Positions 43,004-51,061 of a stretch of 64,000 nucleotides of DNA are shown one piece after another. Every line of letters begins with the position of its first letter. Position 1 is the first letter of the stretch. Source of the DNA: Fictibacillus halophilus (GTDB lineage Bacteria > Bacillota > Bacilli > Bacillales > Fictibacillaceae); the NCBI RefSeq assembly GCF_016401385.1, contig NZ_JAEACF010000001.1:2976001-3040000 (forward strand). The letters are read 5' to 3'. The notes under the pieces were generated by a model. That model did no database searches, had not been told where the DNA came from, and was given only the letters and a program-made list of their open reading frames with translations. The translations under genes and the position numbers were made by a program.

Positions 43004-44179
43004 ATGTTAAAGCGTTTCGTGACAGTTGCCGCATCTGTACCACTAGTCGTCTCTTTGGCTCTTCCAGCTTCAGCTGCTGAGCCAGCGAAGGAAGCTTCTT
43101 TTACACCTTCAGTTAAACAGGAAGCTGCATCACAGGAAATTATCGTACATTTTAAAGATTCTGTTTCAGCTGCAAGCTCTGTTGAAAATAAGGTTTCAAA
43201 GTTTGGCGGTAAAGTTGTGGATGTGACGAAAGACTTTACCGTTGTAAAAGTCGATGGCAATGTGGCAGACGCAGTAAAACAATATGAGAGTTTAGAATCC
43301 GTGGAATACGCTGAGCCAAACGCTACGTTCCATGCTAGTTATGTTCCGAACGACCCTGCATATAAGCAACAATACGCTCCTCAAAAAGTTGGTGCCGAGC
43401 AAGCTTGGGACACAACGCAAAGTTCATCATCTGTAAAAATCGCCGTAATTGACACAGGCGTTGACTACAATCACCCGGATCTAGCCGGAAAAGTAATTAA
43501 AGGTGCTGACTTCGTTGATGATGACAACGACCCGATCGATGAGAACGAACATGGTACTCACGTTGCAGGAATTGCAGCTGCGAACACGAATAACGGTGTT
43601 GGTATCGCAGGGCTAGCTCCTAAAGCATCAATCCTAGCTGTTCGCGTATTAGACGCAGAAGGCAGTGGTTCACTGGATGATGTTGCACAAGGCATCCGTT
43701 ACGCAGCTGACCAAGGTGCACAAGTTATCAACTTAAGTCTTGGCGGATCTGTTGGTACGCAAACTCTTGAAGATGCGGTGAACTATGCATCTAGTAAAGG
43801 ATCGCTTGTAATTGCTGCTGCTGGTAACTCTGGCGTTTTACTTCCGAGTTATCCGGCATATTATTCAAACGCAATTGCGGTTGCCGCTACTGATCAAAAC
43901 GATAAAAAAGCGTCTTTCTCTAACTTTGGTACGTGGGTAGATATCGCGGCACCTGGTGTTGACATCTATTCAACGACACCAAACAACCAGTATGCGAGTT
44001 TCTCAGGAACTTCCATGGCATCACCGGTTGTTGCGGGTGTAGCTGGACTTCTGGCCGCTCAAGGTAAGAACGCTTCACAAATTCGAGCAGCACTTGAGGA
44101 TACGGCAGATCCTGTAACAGGCACTGGCACGCTGTTCCAAAACGGTCGTGTGAATGCAGCAAAAGCCGTTCAGCAATAG
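43004..44179 (+). CDS. Secreted subtilisin-like serine protease (S8)
   Basis: 391 aa from MLKRFVTVAASVPLVVSLAL (AGGAG eight nt upstream). A signal peptide ends near ASAAEP. An I9-type propeptide follows (IIVHFKDSVSAASSVENKVSKFGGKVVDVTKDFTVVKVDG). The catalytic domain has Asp in VIDTGVDYNHPDL, His in HGTHVAGIAA, the oxyanion Asn in AAAGNSG and Ser in GTSMASPVVAG. The order and size match AprE/thermitase-like alkaline proteases, which degrade extracellular protein. Confidence 0.95.
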   Translation: MLKRFVTVAASVPLVVSLALPASAAEPAKEASFTPSVKQEAASQEIIVHFKDSVSAASSVENKVSKFGGKVVDVTKDFTVVKVDGNVADAVKQYESLESVEYAEPNATFHASYVPNDPAYKQQYAPQKVGAEQAWDTTQSSSSVKIAVIDTGVDYNHPDLAGKVIKGADFVDDDNDPIDENEHGTHVAGIAAANTNNGVGIAGLAPKASILAVRVLDAEGSGSLDDVAQGIRYAADQGAQVINLSLGGSVGTQTLEDAVNYASSKGSLVIAAAGNSGVLLPSYPAYYSNAIAVAATDQNDKKASFSNFGTWVDIAAPGVDIYSTTPNNQYASFSGTSMASPVVAGVAGLLAAQGKNASQIRAALEDTADPVTGTGTLFQNGRVNAAKAVQQ

Positions 44180-44192
44180 TCATTACAATTTC

Positions 44193-44238
44193 AAAACCTC
44201 TAGAAGTCTTATATTTTAAGACTTCTAGAGGTTTTTTT
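44193..44238 (+). terminator. Rho-independent terminator of the subtilisin gene
   Basis: AAACCTCTAGAAGTCTT and its complement form a 17-bp stem around ATATTTT, then TTTTTTT. Confidence 0.95.
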
Positions 44239-44306
44239 GTTTAGAATCCGCTCATTATTGAAAAACTGTAAACAGAAACAGCTGTAAAGAGCGGAGGATT
44301 TTAGCT

Positions 44307-44522
44307 ATGTTTGGTCTTGGTAAGGGTAAGCAAAAGAAAAAAACGTCTCAAGGCTCTGGCAAGAGTGAGTCGACGGAATCAGAAAAAAGGCAGAGTGAAA
44401 AAGAAGCGGAAGAAAAAATCGTTTACTTTTTCTTAATCAGTACAGCGGTTTTTGGCGTTGTCGTACTGTATCTTGGTATTTCTCGTGAGATGTCTTTTGT
44501 TGCTGATTCTTTTCTAAGTTGA
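44307..44522 (+). CDS. Small single-pass membrane protein, unknown
   Basis: 71 aa. GGAGGA precedes the ATG. A charged head (MFGLGKGKQKKKTSQGSGKS and following Glu/Lys-rich residues) is followed by one membrane helix (about 40-60, VYFFLISTAVFGVVVLYLGI). No family recognised. Monocistronic; its stop codon is just before the promoter of the SAM riboswitch. Confidence 0.6.
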   Translation: MFGLGKGKQKKKTSQGSGKSESTESEKRQSEKEAEEKIVYFFLISTAVFGVVVLYLGISREMSFVADSFLS

Positions 44523-44546
44523 TTTTTCATGTACGGATTGTATAAT
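44519..44546 (+). promoter_or_regulatory. SigA-type promoter of the S-box leader
   Basis: TTGATT (44519-44524), a 16-nt spacer, then TATAAT (44541-44546), followed about 40 nt later by the riboswitch. Confidence 0.7.
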
Positions 44547-44586
44547 AGTTGTAACTTTTAATATCGTTTAAAGCCGATTTATCGGT

Positions 44587-44694
44587 CTCTTATTTCGAGC
44601 AGGCGGAGGGAATTAGCCCTATGAAGCCCGGCAACCACCTATTTTGTTAGGCACGGTGCTACATCTAACAGTTTTACAGACTGAAAGATAAGAG
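44587..44694 (+). promoter_or_regulatory. SAM-I (S-box) riboswitch
   Basis: P1 pairs CTCTTAT (44587-44593) with ATAAGAG (44688-44694). Conserved core elements appear in order: CGAGCAGGCGGAGGGA, GCCCTATGAAGCCCGGCAACC, GGTGCTACATC and CTGAAAGATAAGAG. The family binds S-adenosylmethionine and usually terminates transcription of methionine or cysteine genes. Here no such gene follows: the next CDS starts 470 nt later beyond a repeat element. Confidence 0.92.
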
Positions 44695-44727
44695 GATGTG
44701 AACAGAACCATTCGTCCTCTTTTTTTA
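44691..44727 (+). terminator. Expression-platform terminator of the S-box leader
   Basis: AGAGGA and TCCTCT pair around an 18-nt loop and are followed by seven T. The left arm overlaps P1 of the aptamer, the usual mutually exclusive design. Confidence 0.85.
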
Positions 44728-44780
44728 AAAAAAGAGGGCGTTTTTTTGTTGGATGCTGCTCTATCATTAACTTCATAGAT

Positions 44781-45100
44781 AGTTGATTGGAGCGGAAGGT
44801 GTGAGACTCCTCGAAAATTGAACTTCAAATTTTCTTCGTGCGATGTGTCGCTGCCGAAGCCTTCCTTGTCCTGCGGGATCAGTGGGACAGTCCCAAAAGT
44901 GAAAGTGGCTCGTCCAGCCCCGACAAGCAAAAGGCGAACGGACTAGGAAGGCGTTTGTTTGCCTTTATGACCGTTTGACTTTTGACCTCGAGGGGTTAGC
45001 CACTGTAGCTAGACAGGTGAGACTCTTAACAGCGCAATGCGCTAAGAGGCTCACCGCACACTCCGCGGAAAGCGAGCAACCTGGAGCGGAAATCAACCGC
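44781..45100. repeat. Large structured intergenic repeat, Bacillaceae type
   Basis: The element starts GTTGATTGGAGCGGAA and ends TGGAGCGGAAATCAACCGC. Its inside holds GTGAGACTCC, TCCTGCGGGA..AGTGGGACAG, and a long hairpin GGTGAG.CTCTTA/TAAGAG.CTCACC with GCGCAATGCGC as loop, then CTCCGCGGAAAGCGAGCAACC. I recall this type as common and multi-copy in Bacillaceae intergenic regions. It separates the S-box leader from the next gene. Part of it recurs at 38757-38807. Confidence 0.75.
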
Positions 45101-45162
45101 ATCCAAAAGCATCTTGAGATTCAGCAATAACTTTTTCACAAGTAAAGAAAGGATGTTCATGT

Positions 45163-45831
45163 ATGGACCTTAACAAAGCGGACCGCATTAAAAAGATGCG
45201 TGTCCCAGAAGCCGATGAAAAACTGGATGACCGCTTGCCTCCTGGGCAGGTTGAAACAAAAAAGTTCCCCATCCTTCATGAAGGAGAAGTTCCTGTTTAC
45301 GATATGAAAAAATGGTCGTTATCTGTAGAAGGACTCGTAGGAAAACGTGTCGAATTTAGTTTTGAAGACATCATGAAGATGCCTCAAATGACAGTAGTCC
45401 GTGATATTCACTGTGTGACAAGATGGTCACGGTTCGACAATGCGTTTGAAGGTGTTAAATTTACGGACTTTTTAAAGCATTTTGATGTGGATCCAAAAGC
45501 AAAGTATGTAATGGTCCACGCTGATTACGATTATACGACGAATGTTCCGCTTGCAGATCTGTTACGCGATGATGTTATTCTTGCGCACTCGTTTGACGGC
45601 AAGCCCTTAACGGACAAGCATGGATTTCCGCTTCGCCTAATTGTTCCTCATCTTTATTTTTGGAAAAGTGCCAAGTGGATTCGCAAGTTCGAGTTCTTGG
45701 AAGAGGATCAGCCAGGCTTTTGGGAGCAGAACGGCTTTCATATGTATGGCGATCCGTTTAAAGAAGAACGATTTTCGAGCGATGAGTTTGAGATGCCTGA
45801 GGATGAGTGGAAAAAGAAAGAGTATGATTGA
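45163..45831 (+). CDS. YuiH-like sulfite-oxidase-type molybdopterin oxidoreductase
   Basis: 222 aa. The sulfite oxidase Mo-pterin domain is present: WSLSVEGLVGKRVEFSFEDIMKMPQ, the Mo-ligand Cys in RDIHCVTRWSRFDNAFEGVKF, and PLADLLRDDVILAHSFDGKPLTDKHGFPLRLIVPHLYFWKSAKW. It has no signal or haem domain, so it is the small cytosolic YuiH type. GAAAGGATG precedes the ATG. It is the first gene after the orphan S-box leader, though no link is proven. Confidence 0.9.
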   Translation: MDLNKADRIKKMRVPEADEKLDDRLPPGQVETKKFPILHEGEVPVYDMKKWSLSVEGLVGKRVEFSFEDIMKMPQMTVVRDIHCVTRWSRFDNAFEGVKFTDFLKHFDVDPKAKYVMVHADYDYTTNVPLADLLRDDVILAHSFDGKPLTDKHGFPLRLIVPHLYFWKSAKWIRKFEFLEEDQPGFWEQNGFHMYGDPFKEERFSSDEFEMPEDEWKKKEYD

Positions 45832-45859
45832 TCTCATAAGAAATAGAGGGGAAAATTGT

Positions 45860-46150
45860 TTACTTTCTTCCCCTCAGCATTTTAATCTCATTTTTTAACG
45901 CCGTAATTTGATCTTGGATGTCTTTCATCTGAGCTTCTTGTTCTTGCTGGTCTTTTAGGTCCTGTGCTTGATCGATATACACTTGTCTGAGAGCGATCGC
46001 TGCACTGAACGTTGCTAAGAAATCCCCCGCGGTCACAAGCGTTGAGGCGAGTAAGGCGAGTTCTGCAGCAAACGTGGTACCATCTTTATTATTTGCTAAA
46101 TATTCTTCTTCTGCTTCTGCTAAAATGACGTCTACTACACGTTGATTCAC
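45860..46150 (-). CDS. Uncharacterised small protein with coiled-coil tail
   Basis: 96 aa from the GTG at 46150; TTAGGAG lies eight nt upstream and overlaps in-frame earlier GTGs. The sequence VVDVILAEAEEEYLANNKDG, then LALLASTLVTAGDFLATFSA, ends in a heptad-like coil QEQEAQMKDIQDQITALKNE and RGRK. One mildly hydrophobic central helix. No family recognised. Confidence 0.6.
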   Translation of the reverse strand: MNQRVVDVILAEAEEEYLANNKDGTTFAAELALLASTLVTAGDFLATFSAAIALRQVYIDQAQDLKDQQEQEAQMKDIQDQITALKNEIKMLRGRK

Positions 46151-46329
46151 ATCATTCACTCCTAACACACGAATATGTAATACTATATGCGTTTGCCCTG
46201 TTTGCGGTGCCCGATGTTCCTCCTTTCCTATTCTGATTTTCGAAACGTAAAAATTCGACTTTTTTTCGTAAATTGTTCTTCATGTATAGGCATTTTGACC
46301 GATATTATCCTTACTAGGGAGGTTTGGCG

Positions 46330-46521
46330 ATGGAACAATGGCTGTCTTTTCGTATTCCGTTCGATATCATTTCCATTTACATCTTAATTGCCGCAATCAT
46401 TGTGGTCGGCATTTTCTCAAGCCTGCTTCGAACAGCCTTACCAGAATGGTCTGTCAAAATCTTTAGCTACACAGGGTTTGTTGGAGTAATCTTTGCTTGG
46501 CTGAAGCTATTGGAGTATTGA
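46330..46521 (+). CDS. Small two-helix membrane protein, unknown
   Basis: 63 aa; AGGGAGG seven nt before the ATG. Two hydrophobic segments: IISIYILIAAIIVVGIFSSL and IFSYTGFVGVIFAWLKLL. No recognisable family. Terminator follows. Confidence 0.6.
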   Translation: MEQWLSFRIPFDIISIYILIAAIIVVGIFSSLLRTALPEWSVKIFSYTGFVGVIFAWLKLLEY

Positions 46522-46533
46522 TACATACATAAA

Positions 46534-46568
46534 AAAACGCCTCGGGGTTTGCTGCCCCCAGGCGTTTT
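46534..46568. terminator. Bidirectional terminator
   Basis: AAAACGCCT.GGGG and CCCC.AGGCGTTTT form a 13- to 14-bp stem around TTTGCTG, with T runs on both sides. It lies between convergent genes. Confidence 0.88.
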
Positions 46569-46574
46569 GGCGTT

Positions 46575-48506
46575 TTATAGCGATTTAAAAAGCAGCTTAC
46601 GAAGTACGGGCATCAGATAGTCGACAAGCTCTGAAGCACTTGGCACAACTACGTTTTGCGGCCCATAGATGTTCTGCATCAACTTCTCTTCTTCCTCTGT
46701 GATCTCTCCGTTCGCGATAAACATCCCGATCGTCTCGATCCCAAGCTTTCGTGTACGGGTGACCGCTTCGTGTGTATCAAGTACTCCATGCGATTCATAA
46801 TCAAAAGCCGCTGGTTCTCCGTCTGAGAAAACAAGTAAGACTTTCTGTTGCTCTGGACGTTTAGCCAGTTCTTCACCCATACGTCTGATTGAATATCCGT
46901 CACGGTTATCTTCTTGCGGTTCGAGCTGTATGATCGGTGCTCCTGATTGATGCAGAGAGTTGCGATAGGAGATCACTTCATGAAAATAGTTCGGCTGATC
47001 GTTCGTTGAAGCATCTGCTGCATCTTCCCAAAAGCCAACTACCGAATGCGGTATCCGAAGAGCTTTTAACGTTTCATGAAAAAGCACGATCCCTTTTTGC
47101 GTCTCTTCCATCTTGTTGAACATGGACGCAGAGCAGTCAACGAGGAGCGTGAACGTCGTATCGAGTTCTTGTTGAGATTCTTGCTTTTTTCGGAAAAGTC
47201 TTGGGTTCTTATCGGTTACGAGTCTTGTAAGCTTCTTTCCGAGTCTTCCAAAGTGCAGATCTTCTCTCGGTGCTGTTCGTTTGTGCTCCATCGTTTTTAA
47301 AAAGTTTTGCTTCAGCTGCGAAACGAATGGCGCGATCTCTTGGTTGTATTCGTCATATTGAGCAATTTCGTCTAGTGTTGCCGGTTTTGCTGGCAAAAAA
47401 TGCTCGGTGACATTTTTGTTCACTTCTCCGTATGGGAAGTGGTTTGCAGAGTCGGAACCATTTTGGTTGTTGTCGGTTTCGGCTTCATGCTCGTTTTGGG
47501 TGTCGAAGTCGTTGTTGTCTGTACTTTTGGCGCTCGTTTGAACCGATCCGAACACCGCGTCACCACTCTCCGCTTCCCTCGCACCTTCTCCTAACAGATC
47601 CGTGTTGGTCCCTTGATCAAGGTCCATTTGTAAAAACGAATCTTGTGGATCAGATGTTTCATCATGCCAAGAGGAATGAGACTCTTTTTCTTTATCGTCT
47701 TTGTCCTTGTCTGAGTCTTCATCCTTGGTGATCGTTTTCTTCGTTTTCGTTTCGTTATTGCGCGTGAGGTCGTCAAAGTTTTGATCGCTTTCACCTGTAT
47801 TATCCGCTTGCTGCGACTGATCACTAAAACTGCGGTATGCGGTTTTCATATCGTTAAAGTTTGTATGTTTTTGAGTGATAGCAGCCATCTCGGTGATGAT
47901 CGCCGCAATATCTTCAGTCGATTTTGCCGTTGTAAGTTTTGACAGAAATGATCGCAATTCTTGATAGACATCTTGCGTTTCTTGTGGCACGGCTACAAAT
48001 CGTTTGTTCGCTAAAAGGATGATATGACAAAAAAGCGCATCAAGGGTACGCTTTTGCTGAATATGTTTTCGGTACTCACGGTTGTAGTGAACCTGGAACG
48101 TTTCTTTTCGAAGCTTAAAAGCATGCTTCATCCCGGGTCGGTTCTTCACGCAGATCTGCTCTAATCGATAGTCTTCTGCAAAGAGAAGGACCTGCTTGAG
48201 AAATTCCCGGTGAGGATGAGATTTCAGCTGCTTCAAAGTGCCCCAGATCACGTGGTCGTCCGTGTGAAACTGAGTTCCATAGCTGCGCAAATAAACATCC
48301 GATTTCCATCCTTCAAGCTGAATGTCGCGTGGGTACGGGTTCCAGAACTGGCTAACGTGTGTAACGCCGCTGTTTCGTTCGAGGTATGAGTGATACGAGA
48401 ACGAAACATCCATTTTATCCACTTTTGAGAGTGAGCGGGAAAGATCGATCAGTTGCATGTGAACAAAAGAATCAATCTTCGTATCCGCAAATACTAGGAA
48501 TTTCAT
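46575..48506 (-). CDS. VWA-domain protein, CobT/YehP-like partner of the MoxR ATPase
   Basis: 643 aa. The N-terminal ~230 residues are helical (MKHAFKLRKETFQVHYNREYRKH). A long acidic low-complexity linker (about 245-375, Asp/Glu/Ser/Thr/Lys-rich) follows. The C-terminal von Willebrand A domain (about 450-643) has a MIDAS motif, TLLVDCSASM (DxSxS), and a later Thr/Asp (VFSDGEPAAFD). MoxR/VWA pairs act as chaperone-like machines that insert metals or remodel proteins. The MoxR gene lies 65 nt upstream. Confidence 0.88.
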   Translation of the reverse strand: MKFLVFADTKIDSFVHMQLIDLSRSLSKVDKMDVSFSYHSYLERNSGVTHVSQFWNPYPRDIQLEGWKSDVYLRSYGTQFHTDDHVIWGTLKQLKSHPHREFLKQVLLFAEDYRLEQICVKNRPGMKHAFKLRKETFQVHYNREYRKHIQQKRTLDALFCHIILLANKRFVAVPQETQDVYQELRSFLSKLTTAKSTEDIAAIITEMAAITQKHTNFNDMKTAYRSFSDQSQQADNTGESDQNFDDLTRNNETKTKKTITKDEDSDKDKDDKEKESHSSWHDETSDPQDSFLQMDLDQGTNTDLLGEGAREAESGDAVFGSVQTSAKSTDNNDFDTQNEHEAETDNNQNGSDSANHFPYGEVNKNVTEHFLPAKPATLDEIAQYDEYNQEIAPFVSQLKQNFLKTMEHKRTAPREDLHFGRLGKKLTRLVTDKNPRLFRKKQESQQELDTTFTLLVDCSASMFNKMEETQKGIVLFHETLKALRIPHSVVGFWEDAADASTNDQPNYFHEVISYRNSLHQSGAPIIQLEPQEDNRDGYSIRRMGEELAKRPEQQKVLLVFSDGEPAAFDYESHGVLDTHEAVTRTRKLGIETIGMFIANGEITEEEEKLMQNIYGPQNVVVPSASELVDYLMPVLRKLLFKSL

Positions 48507-48548
48507 CTAGGGAAAACCTCCAAAATCGTCGTGGGAAATAAATTGTAT

Positions 48549-48561
48549 GGGGTCTGACCCC
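48549..48561. repeat. REP-like palindrome inside an operon
   Basis: GGGGTCTGACCCC core with AT/AT, and outer GGGAAATAAATT..TTTCCC. It sits in the 65-nt gap between the MoxR and VWA genes, which are transcribed together. Confidence 0.9.
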
Positions 48562-48571
48562 ATTTCCCAGC

Positions 48572-49456
48572 TTACGCGAACAGGGTTGCGGCAACGTTAG
48601 CAACGAGGACGCGTTCGCGCGCATCTTCAAGCTTGTCTGCGATGGCGCGCTGAATGGCACGCTTCGCCGGCAGGTAAACAGAGAGATCGGCCGCATCAAG
48701 CAACGCACGGATAGATGCTGCATCCTCAGACAGATGGCCCGCTTTCGCCTGCCCGATCAAATCAGACGACAACTGAACAAACTTCGATAATACATCCTCT
48801 TCTTTTTGCTGAGATTGGTTCTTCAGCATTTCTTTTAACGTATCACCTTGGATGTAAGGCACTTCGATCACGACAAAACGGTTTTTCAACGCCTCGTTTA
48901 AAGGCACCGTTCCGATATATCCTTCGTTGATCGCTGCGATGACATTGAAACCAGGCTGCGCTTTTACCACTTCACCTGTGAATGGGTTGGCGATTGTACG
49001 ACGGTAATCGAGCATTCCGTTTAGAATCGGTAGCGTTTCAGGTTTTGCTATGTTGATCTCATCTATATAGAGAAAATGCCCGTTCGCTGCAGCTCTTGTA
49101 ACTGGTCCAGGAATAAACTGGATCTCCTGTTTACCCTCGCTATAACTTAACGTCTTATGACCAAGAAGCGCTTCTGCATCAAGATCGACAGAGGCGTTGA
49201 CTTGATGCAGAGGTTGTCCGAACACGTTTGAAAGAAGTTCGGCAAGCTTTGTCTTACCTGACCCCGTCGGTCCTTTCAGCAATACATTTTTTCCGAGAGC
49301 AAGTGCGATCACCGCATCCTCAATCAATGCTGCGTCAGGTGCTGTATATCCCTGCTTTCCAATTAATTCTTTATATTCATTTGGTAGATTTTCTAATCGT
49401 TTGGCTGCATCTTGCTGCAGTTTTTCTTTTATTTCAATTGGAAGTTGGAGATTCAT
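48572..49456 (-). CDS. MoxR-type AAA+ ATPase
   Basis: 294 aa from [15 protein letters not shown] (AAAGGAAATTTGAT upstream). Walker [13 protein letters not shown], Walker [11 protein letters not shown] (DE), sensor 1 [12 protein letters not shown], arginine finger in [15 protein letters not shown]. This matches the CbbQ/NorQ/MoxR group of AAA+ proteins. It works with the VWA protein downstream. A long intergenic region with terminator lies upstream. Confidence 0.9.
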   Translation of the reverse strand: MNLQLPIEIKEKLQQDAAKRLENLPNEYKELIGKQGYTAPDAALIEDAVIALALGKNVLLKGPTGSGKTKLAELLSNVFGQPLHQVNASVDLDAEALLGHKTLSYSEGKQEIQFIPGPVTRAAANGHFLYIDEINIAKPETLPILNGMLDYRRTIANPFTGEVVKAQPGFNVIAAINEGYIGTVPLNEALKNRFVVIEVPYIQGDTLKEMLKNQSQQKEEDVLSKFVQLSSDLIGQAKAGHLSEDAASIRALLDAADLSVYLPAKRAIQRAIADKLEDARERVLVANVAATLFA

Positions 49457-49616
49457 ATCAAATTTCCTTTCTCTATGAGTGATTTCACTTTTGTTAAAAA
49501 TCACTTCATCTATCAACAGTATTTCCACTTATTTGCTGTGTAAAGCCTTACACAATGTAACATTGTAAGCTTTTTCAGTGCAAGTACGTTGTTTAGCAAA
49601 CACATTTTACTCAGAG

Positions 49617-49650
49617 AAAAGAGCCGATCATCTAAATTCGGCTCTCTTTT
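49617..49650 (-). terminator. Terminator overlapping the end of the DUF1700-type gene
   Basis: AGAGCCGA and TCGGCTCT form an 8-bp stem with a 10-nt loop. The right arm (49638-49646) lies inside the last codons and the loop contains the stop (TAG, 49632-49634). A T-rich tail lies on the minus strand. Confidence 0.75.
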
Positions 49651-50402
49651 TTTGCTTTTTTAAATGTATATACGTTGTAGATAATGAGCGTTACAAACAG
49701 CACACTTATTGTTAAAATGGCTTTCGTTTCTTTTTCAAATGAGGTTAGACTGATTAAAAATTCTGGTAGGAAAAGCATGGTTGGTATTACGATTGTGAAC
49801 CAGGTTTTGCTCCATAAAGAGATTCCTAAAAAGATGGCGATCGCAACGAGTGCCGCAATGATGTTTCCTGTTGCTCCAAGCTTTATGACAACCGGAGTTT
49901 TATACGCATCGTTTGCAAACAGAAGAGCTAAAAAAAACAAAATCGGCAAACTTCCTAAGATAAAAGTGGTGATAATCGTCTTAGTTTTTGAAAGCTTTGT
50001 GCTTGCTAAAAATTTGAACATCTTTAAATAAAAAAGCACGAGTATGATACAAACCGCTGGATAACCAACCACTTGAAGCAACGTGAATTGCACGCCCCCT
50101 CTCATCGAATCGCCTAGCAAAATATAGGCGAAAACACCGAGAACAATGATTGGGAGATAAGAGATCCATTTAAAATCGAATGACATTTCGTTTGAAAGCT
50201 GCTCCATATAAGCTTTTGGCGAATGGCCGATGATGTGAGAGACTGATTTTCCTCGCTTTTCTGCTTCTATCAAATGATCCTCCAACTCTTCTACGATCTC
50301 TTTCACCTCTTCGTCCTTTTTTCCACTCGAAAATAAATAGAGTCTAAGGTTATCTAAGAAATCTTGGCTTTCAGCTGTTAACGTATGTTTTAGCGCACTC
50401 AT
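49632..50402 (-). CDS. DUF1700/HAAS-type membrane protein, PadR-regulated
   Basis: About 256 aa from the ATG at 50402, which overlaps the PadR stop (ATGA). The cytosolic head LDNLRLYLFSSGKKDEEVKEIVEELEDHLIEAEKRGKSV is the HAAS (helical) module of DUF1700/DUF1129-type proteins. About six membrane helices follow. HAAS modules are coupled to PadR regulators in Firmicutes, as here. Transport or envelope sensing role is a guess. Confidence 0.8.
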   Translation of the reverse strand: MSALKHTLTAESQDFLDNLRLYLFSSGKKDEEVKEIVEELEDHLIEAEKRGKSVSHIIGHSPKAYMEQLSNEMSFDFKWISYLPIIVLGVFAYILLGDSMRGGVQFTLLQVVGYPAVCIILVLFYLKMFKFLASTKLSKTKTIITTFILGSLPILFFLALLFANDAYKTPVVIKLGATGNIIAALVAIAIFLGISLWSKTWFTIVIPTMLFLPEFLISLTSFEKETKAILTISVLFVTLIIYNVYTFKKAKKESRI

Positions 50403-50731
50403 TTTCCGCTTCCTCTCTTTTGTAAAATGTGATCGACCGAACGGCTTAGTTGGTTCCATCTTTCAATAAATGCTTGAAGTTCTTCCTCGCCTTTACGCGT
50501 AAGCGAATAATATTTGCGTCTTGGCCCCGCCGTTGATTTTTTTAACGTGGTGGTAACAAGTTCCTCTTTTTGCATGCGTATGAGCAATGGATAGATCGTT
50601 CCTTCACTCGTTTGTTGAAAGCCGTACGATTCTAGCTTTTCTGCTAGCTCATAGCCATACACTTCACCTTCGTTGATGATTGCTAATAGACAGCCGTCAA
50701 GAATTCCTTTTAACATCTGAGTGTTCGACAT
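50399..50731 (-). CDS. PadR-family transcriptional regulator
   Basis: About 110 aa from MSNTQMLKGILDGCLLAIINE (GAGGTG before the ATG). The winged helix (20-85) has YGYELAEKLESYGFQQTSEGTIYPLLIRMQKEELVTT and KSTAGPRRKYYSLTRKGEEEL, the PadR hallmark YxxTxxGxxxL. It should repress its own operon, with three palindromes upstream, and the coupled HAAS membrane protein. Confidence 0.93.
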   Translation of the reverse strand: MSNTQMLKGILDGCLLAIINEGEVYGYELAEKLESYGFQQTSEGTIYPLLIRMQKEELVTTTLKKSTAGPRRKYYSLTRKGEEELQAFIERWNQLSRSVDHILQKRGSGK

Positions 50732-50754
50732 ATGGATACACCTCATTTCACTAT

Positions 50755-50843
50755 CTTGTATTACAAGGGTTACGGGTAAAAAAAGAATCCCTTGCATAAC
50801 AAGATATATCATTAGTATATGCGCCACTAACTTGTAATGCAAG
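50755..50843 (-). promoter_or_regulatory. Three PadR-operator-like palindromes in the padR promoter region
   Basis: CTTGTATTACAAG (50755-50767), CTTGCATAACAAG (50791-50803) and CTTGTAATGCAAG (50831-50843) are three copies of a 13-bp palindrome, CTTG-N5-CAAG with an AT-rich centre, spaced 36 and 40 nt. They lie 24-112 nt upstream of the PadR start. PadR regulators usually bind such sites at their own promoter. Confidence 0.78.
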
Positions 50844-50869
50844 GTATTTGTGTTAAATTGTTCCAAAAT

Positions 50870-51046
50870 TTATTTTTCCTTATTCATGAGCTCTACCACA
50901 TGCGGTTTCGGCTCCCAACAATTGAACTGATAGTCTGGTTCCGTATCATATCCAAGACGCACACAGTAATAGCGCATCCCTTGATTTGTTTTTTCAGGCT
51001 TAAAATTGATACACGTCGCACAGCAATGATACTTATTTTTCTTCAT
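50870..51046 (-). CDS. Cys-rich 58-residue protein, unknown
   Basis: 58 aa (too short to appear in long-ORF lists), with GGAGGG nine nt before the ATG. The sequence begins MKKNKYHCCATCINFKPEKT and ends ..FNCWEPKPHVVELMNKEK; it has a CC-x2-C pattern, a CVRLGYD middle and a further Cys, consistent with a small metal-binding protein. It lies downstream of the YdcF-family gene, 15 nt away, and is probably co-transcribed. No family recognised. Confidence 0.65.
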   Translation of the reverse strand: MKKNKYHCCATCINFKPEKTNQGMRYYCVRLGYDTEPDYQFNCWEPKPHVVELMNKEK

Positions 51047-51061
51047 AGAAGCCGCCCTCCT

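Noticed and set aside
44619-44930. 103-aa minus-strand ORF over the S-box leader
   Set aside because: It overlaps the riboswitch and repeat and has no ribosome site.
46187-46387. 66-aa ORF upstream of the small membrane protein
   Set aside because: It overlaps the promoter region and the start of the next gene in another frame; no ribosome site.
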